This document shows, one piece after another, positions 1 through 6,463 of a stretch of 9,297 nucleotides of DNA. The DNA is taken from NCBI GenBank assembly GCA_002401525.1, contig NVTH01000056.1, positions 1 through 9,297 on the forward strand, written 5' to 3'. Position 1 is the first letter of the stretch. Each line of letters starts with the position of its first letter. Origin of the DNA: Moraxellaceae bacterium (GTDB lineage Bacteria > Pseudomonadota > Gammaproteobacteria > Pseudomonadales > UBA3067). The translations under genes were made by a program, and so were the position numbers. The notes beneath the pieces were generated by a model, which was not told the DNA's origin, searched no databases, and saw only the letters and a list, made by a program, of their open reading frames with translations.

Positions 1-681
1 ACGAATAGCGCCTTCTGTATAGATCGCAATGTCGGTAGTTCCCCCGCCAATGTCCACCATGCACACGCCTAATTCTTTTTCATCCTCGGTCAATACCGCA
101 TAGCTCGAGGCTAACTGCTCAAGAATCACATCTTCTAACTCAAGCCCACAAAGTCGCACACATTTTTCTATATTCTGCGCAGCATTCACGGCACAAGTCA
201 CCAGATGAACTTTCGCTTCAAGCCTCACCCCGGACATTCCCAGAGGCTCTTTAACCCCCTCCTGTTCATCGATGATGTATTCCTGAGGCAATATATGCAG
301 TATTTTTTGATCCGCAGGTATTGCAACGGCTTGCGCGGCATCAATCACTCGATCGATATCAGCCTGATCCACTTCACGATTTTTCACCGCCACAATGCCG
401 TGAGAATTCATGCTGCGAATATGACTCCCAGCAATTCCTGCGTACACCGAATGGATCTGACACCCGGCCATCAATTCGGCTTCTTCCACCGCGCGCTGAA
501 TCGAGGCCACGGTGGAATCAATATTCACCACAGCGCCTTTTTTGAGGCCTTTTGAGGGGTGAAATCCGGTGCCGACAATTTCCACCGTATGGTCAGGATT
601 TACTTTCCCAACAATCGCCACGACTTTAGTCGTACCAATATCAAGGCCGACGATCATCTGTTCAGTATTAGTATCAGTCAT
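1..681 (-). CDS. ftsA: Cell division protein FtsA, N-terminal 227 residues (3' end beyond window)
   Basis: FtsA is the actin-like ATP-binding protein that anchors FtsZ filaments to the inner membrane and recruits later divisome proteins. The frame is open from the ATG at 681 to the left edge, giving 227 of the roughly 410-420 residues usual for the family. Visible marks are the phosphate-1 loop GLDIGTTKV (residues 12-20), the LPQEYIID and SGVRLEAKVHLVT segments of the 1A/1C region (about 131-163), LASSYAVLTEDEKELGV (190-206) and the phosphate-2 loop VDIGGGTTDIA (209-219). The membrane-targeting C-terminal helix lies outside the window. The start at 681 gives the same spacing to phosphate-1 as in E. 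coli. No strong ribosome binding site precedes it (AATAGAAACCT), and an internal ATG at residue 9 has none either. It follows ftsQ after 63 bp; ftsZ is expected next, outside the window. Confidence 0.97.
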   Translation of the reverse strand, partial: MTDTNTEQMIVGLDIGTTKVVAIVGKVNPDHTVEIVGTGFHPSKGLKKGAVVNIDSTVASIQRAVEEAELMAGCQIHSVYAGIAGSHIRSMNSHGIVAVKNREVDQADIDRVIDAAQAVAIPADQKILHILPQEYIIDEQEGVKEPLGMSGVRLEAKVHLVTCAVNAAQNIEKCVRLCGLELEDVILEQLASSYAVLTEDEKELGVCMVDIGGGTTDIAIYTEGAIR

Positions 682-721
682 AGGTTTCTATTAATTTCAC
701 GGAGCTATTAATGTGCTTTCA

Positions 722-742
722 CTTTGGAATACTCTTCCAAAG
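722..742 (-). promoter_or_regulatory. Hairpin in the ftsQ-ftsA gap
   Basis: A perfect inverted repeat lies just after the ftsQ stop codon: CTTTGGAA and TTCCAAAG, an 8-bp stem with a 5-base loop (GAGTA on the transcript). A second pairing is possible between TGCTTT (744-739) and AAAGCA (719-714); it shares bases with the first and would retain the inner GGAA/TTCC pairs. No U-run follows in the transcript, so it does not look like an intrinsic terminator. It could be an RNA processing, stability or attenuation element between ftsQ and ftsA. The structure is seen in the sequence; any function is inferred. Confidence 0.45.
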
Positions 743-744
743 CA

Positions 745-1476
745 CTAAATTTCATTCAAAACCAGCAGCGGGTTTTCTTTCCAGCTAACGGCTATCCCGT
801 TTTCGTAACGCAAATCAATTTTCTCAATTAATTTATTTTTCTGTTTCAAATCTGAGTTATAAAATGTCACAAATCGTCGTAGCTTATCCAAACTTCTATT
901 TCGGTCGATTGATATCGCCATGCCGTTACTGAGTTGTATCTCCCAAGTACGACGTTCAGACAGCGCTAACCGCACCACTTCCAGATCGGCGCGATAAAGC
1001 AGCCTGCCCATTTGATGGTAGGCAGCCATCACTTCGCTGGAAGCTCCTTGAGGACCAAACAGTCTTGGCAAATCGCTAACGCTGGGCACATTATCCACTC
1101 GATCAGGCTCAAATATATGCCCGTCGCCGTTAATTAATTTATTCTTCTGCCACCATGCAATCGGTAATTCTTCATCGATGGTCACGTATATTTTATCGGG
1201 CCAAACTCGACGCACTGACGCGCGATAAACCCAGGGCAGCTCTTGTAATACCTGTTGCACTTCCGCCAGGTTTATTCTAAAAAAATTTTCGCTTACGTAA
1301 CGATCTAATACCTGTTCAACACTTAATTTTGCAACTTGCCGAAACTGCCCACCGACTTGAACAGATCGAATAGGGAATTGATCCCCCGCAAATGTAACCC
1401 CTAAATTAAGTAATCCAATTCCCGCAACCAAAACCAAGCCCACTAATCCGTAACCAATTTTAGGGAATCGATTCAT
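745..1476 (-). CDS. ftsQ: Cell division protein FtsQ
   Basis: FtsQ is a bitopic inner-membrane protein whose periplasmic part binds FtsB/FtsL and joins the early and late divisome. Seen here: a very short cytoplasmic start, one membrane helix (about residues 8-29), a POTRA domain (about 36-104, with FPIRSVQV, LPWV and RRVWPDKIYVTI), then the beta domain with LPRLFGPQG (137-144) and the late DLRYENGIAVSW segment (221-232) typical of the FtsB-binding region. At 243 residues it is shorter than E. coli FtsQ (276), and the shortfall is mostly the cytoplasmic N-terminus. The ATG at 1476 is the first usual start codon after an in-frame TAA at 1522-1524, yet it has no good ribosome binding site nearby; GGGGAA lies about 15 bases upstream. 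It overlaps the TGA of a small upstream ORF as TGATG. Either it is translated by coupling, or the true N-terminus lies in that ORF and is cut off by a frameshift at a T7 run. Confidence 0.93.
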   Translation of the reverse strand: MNRFPKIGYGLVGLVLVAGIGLLNLGVTFAGDQFPIRSVQVGGQFRQVAKLSVEQVLDRYVSENFFRINLAEVQQVLQELPWVYRASVRRVWPDKIYVTIDEELPIAWWQKNKLINGDGHIFEPDRVDNVPSVSDLPRLFGPQGASSEVMAAYHQMGRLLYRADLEVVRLALSERRTWEIQLSNGMAISIDRNRSLDKLRRFVTFYNSDLKQKNKLIEKIDLRYENGIAVSWKENPLLVLNEI

Positions 1477-1501
1477 CAGGATCTGACCATATTCCCCAAA
1501 A
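1458..1501 (-). promoter_or_regulatory. Stem enclosing the ftsQ start codon
   Basis: On the transcript, TTTTGGGGAAT (1501-1491) can pair with ATTCCCTAAAA (1468-1458). This gives 11 consecutive pairs with one G-U wobble and a 22-base loop. The loop holds the TGATG junction, so the ftsQ ATG (1476-1474) lies inside it. A small inner TCAG/CTGA pairing is also possible. Such a stem could hide the ftsQ start from free ribosomes and be opened by a ribosome translating the upstream small ORF. The pairing is seen; the regulatory role is inferred. Confidence 0.35.
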
Positions 1502-1556
1502 AAACGTTCCCAAAAGGATATTTATTGGAGGCATTTTTTACTGGTTTACATTTCAT
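1476..1556 (-). CDS. 26-codon ORF before ftsQ: leader peptide or detached FtsQ N-terminus
   Basis: This small ORF fills most of the 94-bp gap between ddlB and ftsQ. It starts with ATG at 1556, five bases after AAAGG (1566-1562), and ends with a TGA that shares one base with the ftsQ ATG (TGATG). The peptide begins MKCKPVKNASNKYPFG and ends GNMVRS; it is basic, with no membrane segment, like the cytoplasmic tail of FtsQ proteins. It crosses a run of seven T (1504-1498). Its frame there reads GTT TTT TTG; a -1 shift, or one extra T in the DNA, continues as F-G-E-Y-G-Q-I-L straight into the ftsQ ATG, for a fused protein of 270 residues. I see three readings: a coupled leader peptide, a frameshifted FtsQ N-terminus (programmed, mutational or a sequencing error), or chance. 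I favour the second. Confidence 0.45.
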   Translation of the reverse strand: MKCKPVKNASNKYPFGNVFLGNMVRS

Positions 1557-1561
1557 TTTAG

Positions 1562-1566
1562 CCTTT
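1562..1566 (-). promoter_or_regulatory. Ribosome binding site of the small ORF before ftsQ
   Basis: AAAGG lies five bases before the ATG at 1556 and five bases after the ddlB stop codon. It is the best Shine-Dalgarno-like sequence in the ddlB-ftsQ gap; the annotated ftsQ ATG has none at normal distance. This supports translation beginning at 1556. Confidence 0.45.
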
Positions 1567-1570
1567 GGTT

Positions 1571-2491
1571 TCAAACTAAAGTTTCCTTCAGTATTCGGAT
1601 TACCAATTCAGAAAAATCAATTCCAGCCTGTTTGGCAGACATGGGAACCAAACTATGGCTCGTCATACCAGGCACCGTATTCACCTCTAACACATAAAAC
1701 TCTTGATTGGCGCCCATCATCAAATCGACACGCCCCCAACCTTGACACCCAAGACTGTCAAATGCCCATTTGGCTAACTGCTCTAACTCCGCCAATTTAT
1801 CTCCCTGCAATCCACACGGACAGTGATACTGGGTGTCATTTGAAAAATACTTCGCCTTGTAATCATAAAACGTTCGCGGCGTTTCCAATCGAATCGGTGG
1901 TAATATTTCCTGCCCCACGATAGTCACCGTGTACTCAGGACCATCAATGTACTGTTCGATTAATACCTCGTCGTATTGTTTCGCATTGCGAAAGGCATTG
2001 ACTAATTCAGGCAATCCCGACTGCACTTTTTCCATGCCAATACTGGAGCCTTCTCTACACGGTTTAACGATAAACGGGAATTCTGCTTCATCGACAACGT
2101 TCACCAATTGCGCTTCATTAGACGGCGTGTAAAAACTCGGAGTAGGTAATCCAATCCCAGTCCATAATTGTTTACAACGAATCTTATCCATCGCTAAAGC
2201 CGACGCTAATACCGCACTTCCCGTATAGGGGATGCCCAAGTGCTCTAACGCCCCCTGTATTGATCCGTCTTCTCCGCCGCGCCCATGCAGCGCTATAAAA
2301 ACTCGGTCATAATTCCGCAAATCATTACAGTCTAAATCCTTGCCATCCACGCCAATCGCAGCCACCCCTACATTAGTCAGTGCCTCAAGCACCGCATTGC
2401 CGCTTTGCAAAGATATTTCACGCTCAGCGGAGTTGCCGCCCATCAGCACAGCCACTTTGCCTAACTTTGTCACCCACGATTGATCGAGCAC
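1571..2491 (-). CDS. ddlB: D-alanine--D-alanine ligase B
   Basis: DdlB is a cytoplasmic ATP-grasp enzyme that joins two D-alanines for use by MurF. The 306-residue product matches the family length. Seen: the N-terminal VAVLMGGNSAEREISL with the catalytic-type Glu23, FIALHGRGGEDG (65-76), PYTGSAVLASALAMDK (88-103), the ATP-grasp segment FIVKPCREGSSIGM (140-153, Ser150), the omega-loop YDYKAKYFS (209-217) whose tyrosine fits D-Ala-D-Ala rather than D-Ala-D-lactate specificity, and the metal-binding end GWGRVDLM and FYVLEVNTVPGMTSHSLVP (251-283). The start is a GTG at 2491, 22 bp after the murC stop; GGAAAG lies 11 bases before it. No ATG is available in frame before the core domain. A GTG at 2473 is a weaker alternative that also spares the domain. 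ftsQ follows, after the small ORF. Confidence 0.97.
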   Translation of the reverse strand: MLDQSWVTKLGKVAVLMGGNSAEREISLQSGNAVLEALTNVGVAAIGVDGKDLDCNDLRNYDRVFIALHGRGGEDGSIQGALEHLGIPYTGSAVLASALAMDKIRCKQLWTGIGLPTPSFYTPSNEAQLVNVVDEAEFPFIVKPCREGSSIGMEKVQSGLPELVNAFRNAKQYDEVLIEQYIDGPEYTVTIVGQEILPPIRLETPRTFYDYKAKYFSNDTQYHCPCGLQGDKLAELEQLAKWAFDSLGCQGWGRVDLMMGANQEFYVLEVNTVPGMTSHSLVPMSAKQAGIDFSELVIRILKETLV

Positions 2492-2513
2492 TATTGATTC
2501 AACTTTCCACTGA

Positions 2514-4007
2514 TTAATTAAATTTTAATTTTTTGTTCGCAAATTCTTGGGCAATGGCACCGATATTCCCAGCGCCTTGCGTCAGTAAAATATCGCCGTC
2601 TTGCAATGCTTGCCCGACTAACCCTTCAAGCAATTCAGGGCGTTCTACAAAGATCGGGTCAACATTGCCTCGCTGCCGAATGCTTCGACACAGGTTGCGG
2701 CCATCCGCACCAGGAATGGGGGTTTCTCCCGCAGGATAGACTTCCATCAAAAGCAACACGTCAACGTCCGAGAGCACCTGCACAAAATCCTCATACAAAT
2801 CTCGCGTTCGGGTGTACCGATGGGGCTGATACACCATCACTAACCTACGATCTGGCCAACCGCTGCGAATCGCTTTAATGGTGGCGTCTACTTCTCTCGG
2901 ATGATGGCCGTAATCATCCACAAACATCACTTCGCCATTGGCGATCGGTATTTCGCCATAGGATTCAAATCGTCGACCCACGCCCGCAAACTTTTGAAAC
3001 GCTCGCTGAATTGCCTCTGTACTAATGCCTTCATCAATCGCCAACGCAATGGTCGCTAAGGCATTAAGCACGTTATGGCGGCCAGGCATATTCAAACTAA
3101 TAGGCAACGCATCGATCTTCGGGCCGTGCACCACAAAGTCGATTCGCGCCCCTTGCTGGCAAATTTGATCGGCGTAATAATCGGCGTCATCGCTAAGCCC
3201 GTAGGTAATCATCGGGCGAGAAACATTAGGGATAATTTCTTTTACCACGGGGTCATCGACACATAGAATTGCGACGCCGTAAAACGGCAAATTATGCAGA
3301 AAGTCAATGAATGTTTTTTTGAGCTTGGAAAAATCCCCTTCGTACGTTTCCATGTGATCAAAATCAATATTAGTCACGATGGCAACCATGGGTTGAAGGT
3401 GTAAAAATGACGCATCACTTTCGTCAGCTTCAGCCACTAAGTATCTACTTGCCCCCAATTGCGCATTAGTGCCTGCGCTATTCAGTCGGCCTCCAATCAC
3501 AAAGGTGGGATCAAGCCCTCCCTCCGCAAAAACAGAAGCAATTAAACTGGTGGTAGTGGTTTTACCGTGAGTTCCCGCGACAGCAATGCCATGGCGAAAG
3601 CGCATTAACTCGGCCAACATTTCCGCTCTAGGAACGAGAGGAATTCTTTTATCCCTCGCAGCAATCACTTCAGGATTTTCCTCAGTCACAGCACTCGAGG
3701 TCACCACCACATCCACTTGATTTAAATTGCCTTCAGAATGACCCACATAAATTTCCGCTCCTAAGGACGACAGCCGTCGAGTATTAGGGCTCTCGCTCAA
3801 ATCAGAGCCAGTCACTTGATAACCTTGGTTAAGCAACACTTCAGCAATGCCGCACATGCCCGAACCGCCGATGCCTACAAAATGAATCCGCTTAATACGG
3901 CGCATTTCCGGAATAAAAGCCCGCGTGATGGCAATATTTTCTGACCTTGGATCATTAGAGATAGCCTCTGTAGATACAGCTTCTTTAGAAATCAATTTAT
4001 CCGGCAT
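2514..4007 (-). CDS. murC: UDP-N-acetylmuramate--L-alanine ligase
   Basis: MurC is the cytoplasmic ATP-dependent ligase that adds L-alanine to UDP-MurNAc, the first amino-acid step of the stem peptide. The 497-residue product has all three Mur ligase domains: the UDP-binding Rossmann domain ([17 protein letters not shown], 42-58), the central ATPase domain with P-loop GTHGKTTTT (145-153), [14 protein letters not shown] (193-206) and [11 protein letters not shown] (212-222), and the C-terminal domain with [25 protein letters not shown] and TQGAGNIG. It begins 11 bp inside murG, with a clear GGAG seven bases before the ATG, so this start is preferred over the Met at residue 35. The result is a 34-residue lead before MRRIKR, longer than the 15 residues in E. 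coli. It is followed by ddlB after 22 bp, with no murB between. Confidence 0.98.
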   Translation of the reverse strand: MPDKLISKEAVSTEAISNDPRSENIAITRAFIPEMRRIKRIHFVGIGGSGMCGIAEVLLNQGYQVTGSDLSESPNTRRLSSLGAEIYVGHSEGNLNQVDVVVTSSAVTEENPEVIAARDKRIPLVPRAEMLAELMRFRHGIAVAGTHGKTTTTSLIASVFAEGGLDPTFVIGGRLNSAGTNAQLGASRYLVAEADESDASFLHLQPMVAIVTNIDFDHMETYEGDFSKLKKTFIDFLHNLPFYGVAILCVDDPVVKEIIPNVSRPMITYGLSDDADYYADQICQQGARIDFVVHGPKIDALPISLNMPGRHNVLNALATIALAIDEGISTEAIQRAFQKFAGVGRRFESYGEIPIANGEVMFVDDYGHHPREVDATIKAIRSGWPDRRLVMVYQPHRYTRTRDLYEDFVQVLSDVDVLLLMEVYPAGETPIPGADGRNLCRSIRQRGNVDPIFVERPELLEGLVGQALQDGDILLTQGAGNIGAIAQEFANKKLKFN

Positions 4008-5124
4008 CAGCGTACTCCAAACATTCTTTCACCACAGTATCAGTGGCATTTGAAATCCCGCTTTCTTTGGCGGCAACCGCCATTTTGGTCAACTTTTCTC
4101 GACAACTCATATCCACTATCAAACGCTTTAATTGCTCTTCATTAATGTCCGCTTGCTGCGCCAACACCGCCCCGCCAGCCTGCACCAACACCTCCGCATT
4201 ACGCGTTTGATGATCATCTACTGCGTAAGGGTAAGGCACTAAAATTCCTGGCAAGCCCGCTTGTTGTAATTCGCTCAAGGTCAGCGCTCCGGCGCGACAA
4301 ATAGTAAAATCGGCCCATTGATAAGCCTCAGCCATATTATCTATAAACGGCACAACTTCTGCGTGTACATTTTTCTCTTGATAATTATTTTTTGCCTCTA
4401 GCATATTGAGTGAACCCACTTGGTGCCTAATTTGAGGTCTATGTTCAGGATCGATTTTAGAAATTGCACCGGGAACCAGGCGATTTAAAGCCACCGCCCC
4501 CTGACTTCCCCCTAAGACTAATATGCGAATGGGCCCGCTACGATCACGGTACTTTTGCTGTGGATCTGATTCCAATCCGATATCCGCTCGAACCGGATTA
4601 CCGGTTGCCAAAATCATTTCTTCCTTTACCCAGGCTCGACGTGGAAAGGTGTCGGGAAACGCTTCAAATACCTTATTGGAAATAAAGGACAACATTTTAT
4701 TAGTCATCCCGGCCACCGCATTTTGTTCGTGAATCACTAATGGAATTCCACAGAGACGCGCGGCGACTCCCCCCGGCCCAGTCACAAAGCCCCCCATTCC
4801 TAACACCACATCGGGGCGAAAGGATTGGCAAATTCGGATCGCCTGAAATATAGCGCCACTTATTTTAATGGGCGCCATCAGCAGCCGTTTGATGCCCTGC
4901 CCACGAATCCCCTCAATAGACAAATAATGCACCGGAATATTCTGCTCTGCTTCCACCACTTTAGCTTCGATTCCTTGCCGAGTACCCAACCACTCTACCC
5001 GCACGCCTTGGTCTAACAATGCACGCGCCACAGCCAACGCAGGAAACACATGCCCACCGGTGCCCCCAGCCATGATTAGCACCTTTTTCAAACCCTGTAC
5101 TTTTGTGCTTTCAGAGTGACTCAT
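3997..5124 (-). CDS. murG: Lipid II synthase (undecaprenyldiphospho-muramoylpentapeptide beta-N-acetylglucosaminyltransferase)
   Basis: MurG is a GT-B family glycosyltransferase at the cytoplasmic face of the inner membrane. It moves GlcNAc from UDP-GlcNAc to lipid I to make lipid II. The 375-residue product shows the N-terminal glycine loop [16 protein letters not shown] (18-33, His25), [12 protein letters not shown] (108-119, a second glycine-rich loop), [12 protein letters not shown] (132-143), GNPVR (175-179), GGSQGA (205-210) and the UDP-GlcNAc pocket [17 protein letters not shown] (276-292) with Glu285, then DDHQTRNAE with Gln306. The ATG at 5124 lies 3 bp after the ftsW stop and follows a GGTGG run within ftsW. 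Length and motifs are normal for the family. Confidence 0.98.
   Translation of the reverse strand: MSHSESTKVQGLKKVLIMAGGTGGHVFPALAVARALLDQGVRVEWLGTRQGIEAKVVEAEQNIPVHYLSIEGIRGQGIKRLLMAPIKISGAIFQAIRICQSFRPDVVLGMGGFVTGPGGVAARLCGIPLVIHEQNAVAGMTNKMLSFISNKVFEAFPDTFPRRAWVKEEMILATGNPVRADIGLESDPQQKYRDRSGPIRILVLGGSQGAVALNRLVPGAISKIDPEHRPQIRHQVGSLNMLEAKNNYQEKNVHAEVVPFIDNMAEAYQWADFTICRAGALTLSELQQAGLPGILVPYPYAVDDHQTRNAEVLVQAGGAVLAQQADINEEQLKRLIVDMSCREKLTKMAVAAKESGISNATDTVVKECLEYADAG
4015..4018 (-). promoter_or_regulatory. murC ribosome binding site inside murG
   Basis: GGAG sits seven bases before the murC ATG at 4007, within the last codons of murG. It decides the murC start and supports the long N-terminal lead of MurC. 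The 11-bp overlap of murG and murC suggests coupled translation. Confidence 0.7.
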
Positions 5125-5127
5125 GGA

Positions 5128-6459
5128 TTACGCCACCACCACATTATTTTTAGGCATTGATTTTTTAGGTGCTGATTTTTTAAGTATTGCCTTTTTAAGA
5201 ACGGCTTTAGGCGTTTTATTCATCGTTGTTTTAGCTTCTTTTTTGGGCTTCCTTTTAGGTGCCCTCTTGGGCGCCATTTGAGCCTCGATCTCTCGGGTTT
5301 CTCGTTCCACTCTCGCCAACATTCCTAGCATCAAAAAACTCACTAGCATGCTGCTACCGCCATAACTCATCAATGGCAAAGTTAATCCTTTGGTCGGAAG
5401 TATCCCCATATTGACGCCTAAATTAAATAATGCTTGCACTGCCAATAATATACTCAAACCAAACGCTAAATAGGCACTAAAGATACGCTGCTGTTTTTCA
5501 GCCGCTCGCCCAATCAAAATCCCGGTTATAAATAAGCACGCAAACAAGCTAATGATGGTTAAGTTCCCCATTAACCCCAACTCTTCAGCCAACACTGCAA
5601 ACACAAAATCAGTGTGCGCTTCGGGCAGGTAGAATAGCTTTTGTACGCTATTTCCGAGGCCGACCCCAAAATACTCACCACGACCAAACGCGATCAAGCT
5701 TTGGGTCAATTGATACCCTGAAGAAAACTGATGCTCCCAAGGCTCTAAAAAAGATTTCAACCGAGCCACTCGGTAGGGCTGCGAAAAGGCCAGCAAGCCC
5801 AACGCCACGGCGCAAACCCCCACCAAGGCAAAAAATCGAGAAATCCGTACGCCCCCCAAAAACAACATACTTAAATAGGCTAATACCAGCACCACCACAG
5901 AGCCAAAGTCTGGCTCCTTTAGCAGCAATAAAATAATAATAGTGAGCATGCCCATGGGTTTTAAAAAGGCGGCCCACTGACTGCGTAATTCTTCTTGTTT
6001 TCGAAGCATATAACCGGCCAAATAAACCAGCATAAACACTTTCACTATTTCTGAAGGCTGAAAATTAAATAACCCCAAAGGGATCCATCGACGGCTGCCA
6101 TTCACCTCATGCCCGATAAACGGCACCAAAACAATTGCCAACAAAACAAATGAAACAAGAAACAACAAAAACCCACTCTTTTGCCATAAATCCATCGGCA
6201 CGTGGTAAACGAAAAAACCCACGCTGAAGCCCAATGCTATAAAAACCCCCTGACGCGTAACGAAATAAAGCGGATTATTCGTCAAACTTTCCGCAATATC
6301 TAACGAAGCCGAAAATAACATCACAAAGCCAATGCACAACAAACTGGCAGCAGATAAAAACAACATTGACTGTCGATTCATTGCGCCTAAATGATCCTCT
6401 CCCACCCCCCCATTAGCAGAGGAAATCATCGTTTGAGAGGTAATTTGTGTTGTTATCAT
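5128..6459 (-). CDS. ftsW: Septal peptidoglycan glycosyltransferase FtsW
   Basis: FtsW is a SEDS-family multipass membrane protein that polymerises lipid II into septal glycan with its partner FtsI. The 443-residue product has about ten membrane segments from residue 31 to 385. Key parts are GSRRWIPLGLFNFQPSE (121-137), KEPDFGS (181-187), SSGYQLTQSLIAFGRGEYFGVGLGNS (246-271), the loop LPEAHTDFVFA with the catalytic-type Asp284, and PTKGLTLPLMSYGGSS (355-370). The ATG at 6459 is chosen because it lies 4 bp after the murD stop and gives a 30-residue cytoplasmic lead. Later Met codons (residues 11 and 27) are possible; the frame is also open further upstream inside murD, but that would add a segment unlike the family. 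The C-terminus is unusual: after the last helix comes a lysine-rich tail of about 60 residues with a five-residue repeat. Confidence 0.96.
   Translation of the reverse strand: MITTQITSQTMISSANGGVGEDHLGAMNRQSMLFLSAASLLCIGFVMLFSASLDIAESLTNNPLYFVTRQGVFIALGFSVGFFVYHVPMDLWQKSGFLLFLVSFVLLAIVLVPFIGHEVNGSRRWIPLGLFNFQPSEIVKVFMLVYLAGYMLRKQEELRSQWAAFLKPMGMLTIIILLLLKEPDFGSVVVLVLAYLSMLFLGGVRISRFFALVGVCAVALGLLAFSQPYRVARLKSFLEPWEHQFSSGYQLTQSLIAFGRGEYFGVGLGNSVQKLFYLPEAHTDFVFAVLAEELGLMGNLTIISLFACLFITGILIGRAAEKQQRIFSAYLAFGLSILLAVQALFNLGVNMGILPTKGLTLPLMSYGGSSMLVSFLMLGMLARVERETREIEAQMAPKRAPKRKPKKEAKTTMNKTPKAVLKKAILKKSAPKKSMPKNNVVVA
5140..5214 (-). repeat. Degenerate 15-bp repeats coding a lysine-rich FtsW tail
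   Basis: Residues 416-440 of FtsW read as five successive five-residue units: TPKAV, LKKAI, LKKSA, PKKSM, PKNNV. At DNA level the units are imperfect 15-base direct repeats built around CTTAAAAA or CCTAAAAA. The wider segment from 5149 to 5277 (residues 395-437) codes 15 lysines and 2 arginines in about 43 residues. Repeats of this kind can expand or contract by slippage. Confidence 0.7.
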
Positions 6460-6463
6460 TGGT

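Noticed and set aside
205..555. Plus-strand ORF of 116 codons
   Set aside because: It lies wholly antisense to ftsA, whose frame matches the family end to end; the plus-strand peptide has no recognisable motif.
722..742. Intrinsic terminator between ftsQ and ftsA
   Set aside because: The stem is perfect but short and has no T-run after it on either strand, and ftsA is expected to be co-transcribed.
697..744. Open frame of 15 codons after the ftsQ TAG stop (possible readthrough)
   Set aside because: FtsQ C-termini are poorly conserved and nothing in these codons resembles the family; chance is enough to explain it.
1555..1595. Possible promoter with TAAAAT as -10 before ftsQ
   Set aside because: No TTGACA-like element lies at 16-18 bp; TTGAAA is only 8 bp away.
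1525..1923. Plus-strand ORF of 132 codons
   Set aside because: Antisense to ddlB and the ddlB-ftsQ gap; the composition is that of a shadow frame and no domain is visible.
5675..5977. Minus-strand 100-codon ORF in another frame of ftsW
   Set aside because: It is an alternate frame of a conserved FtsW region, rich in Gly, Phe and Leu because of the underlying membrane-protein codons.
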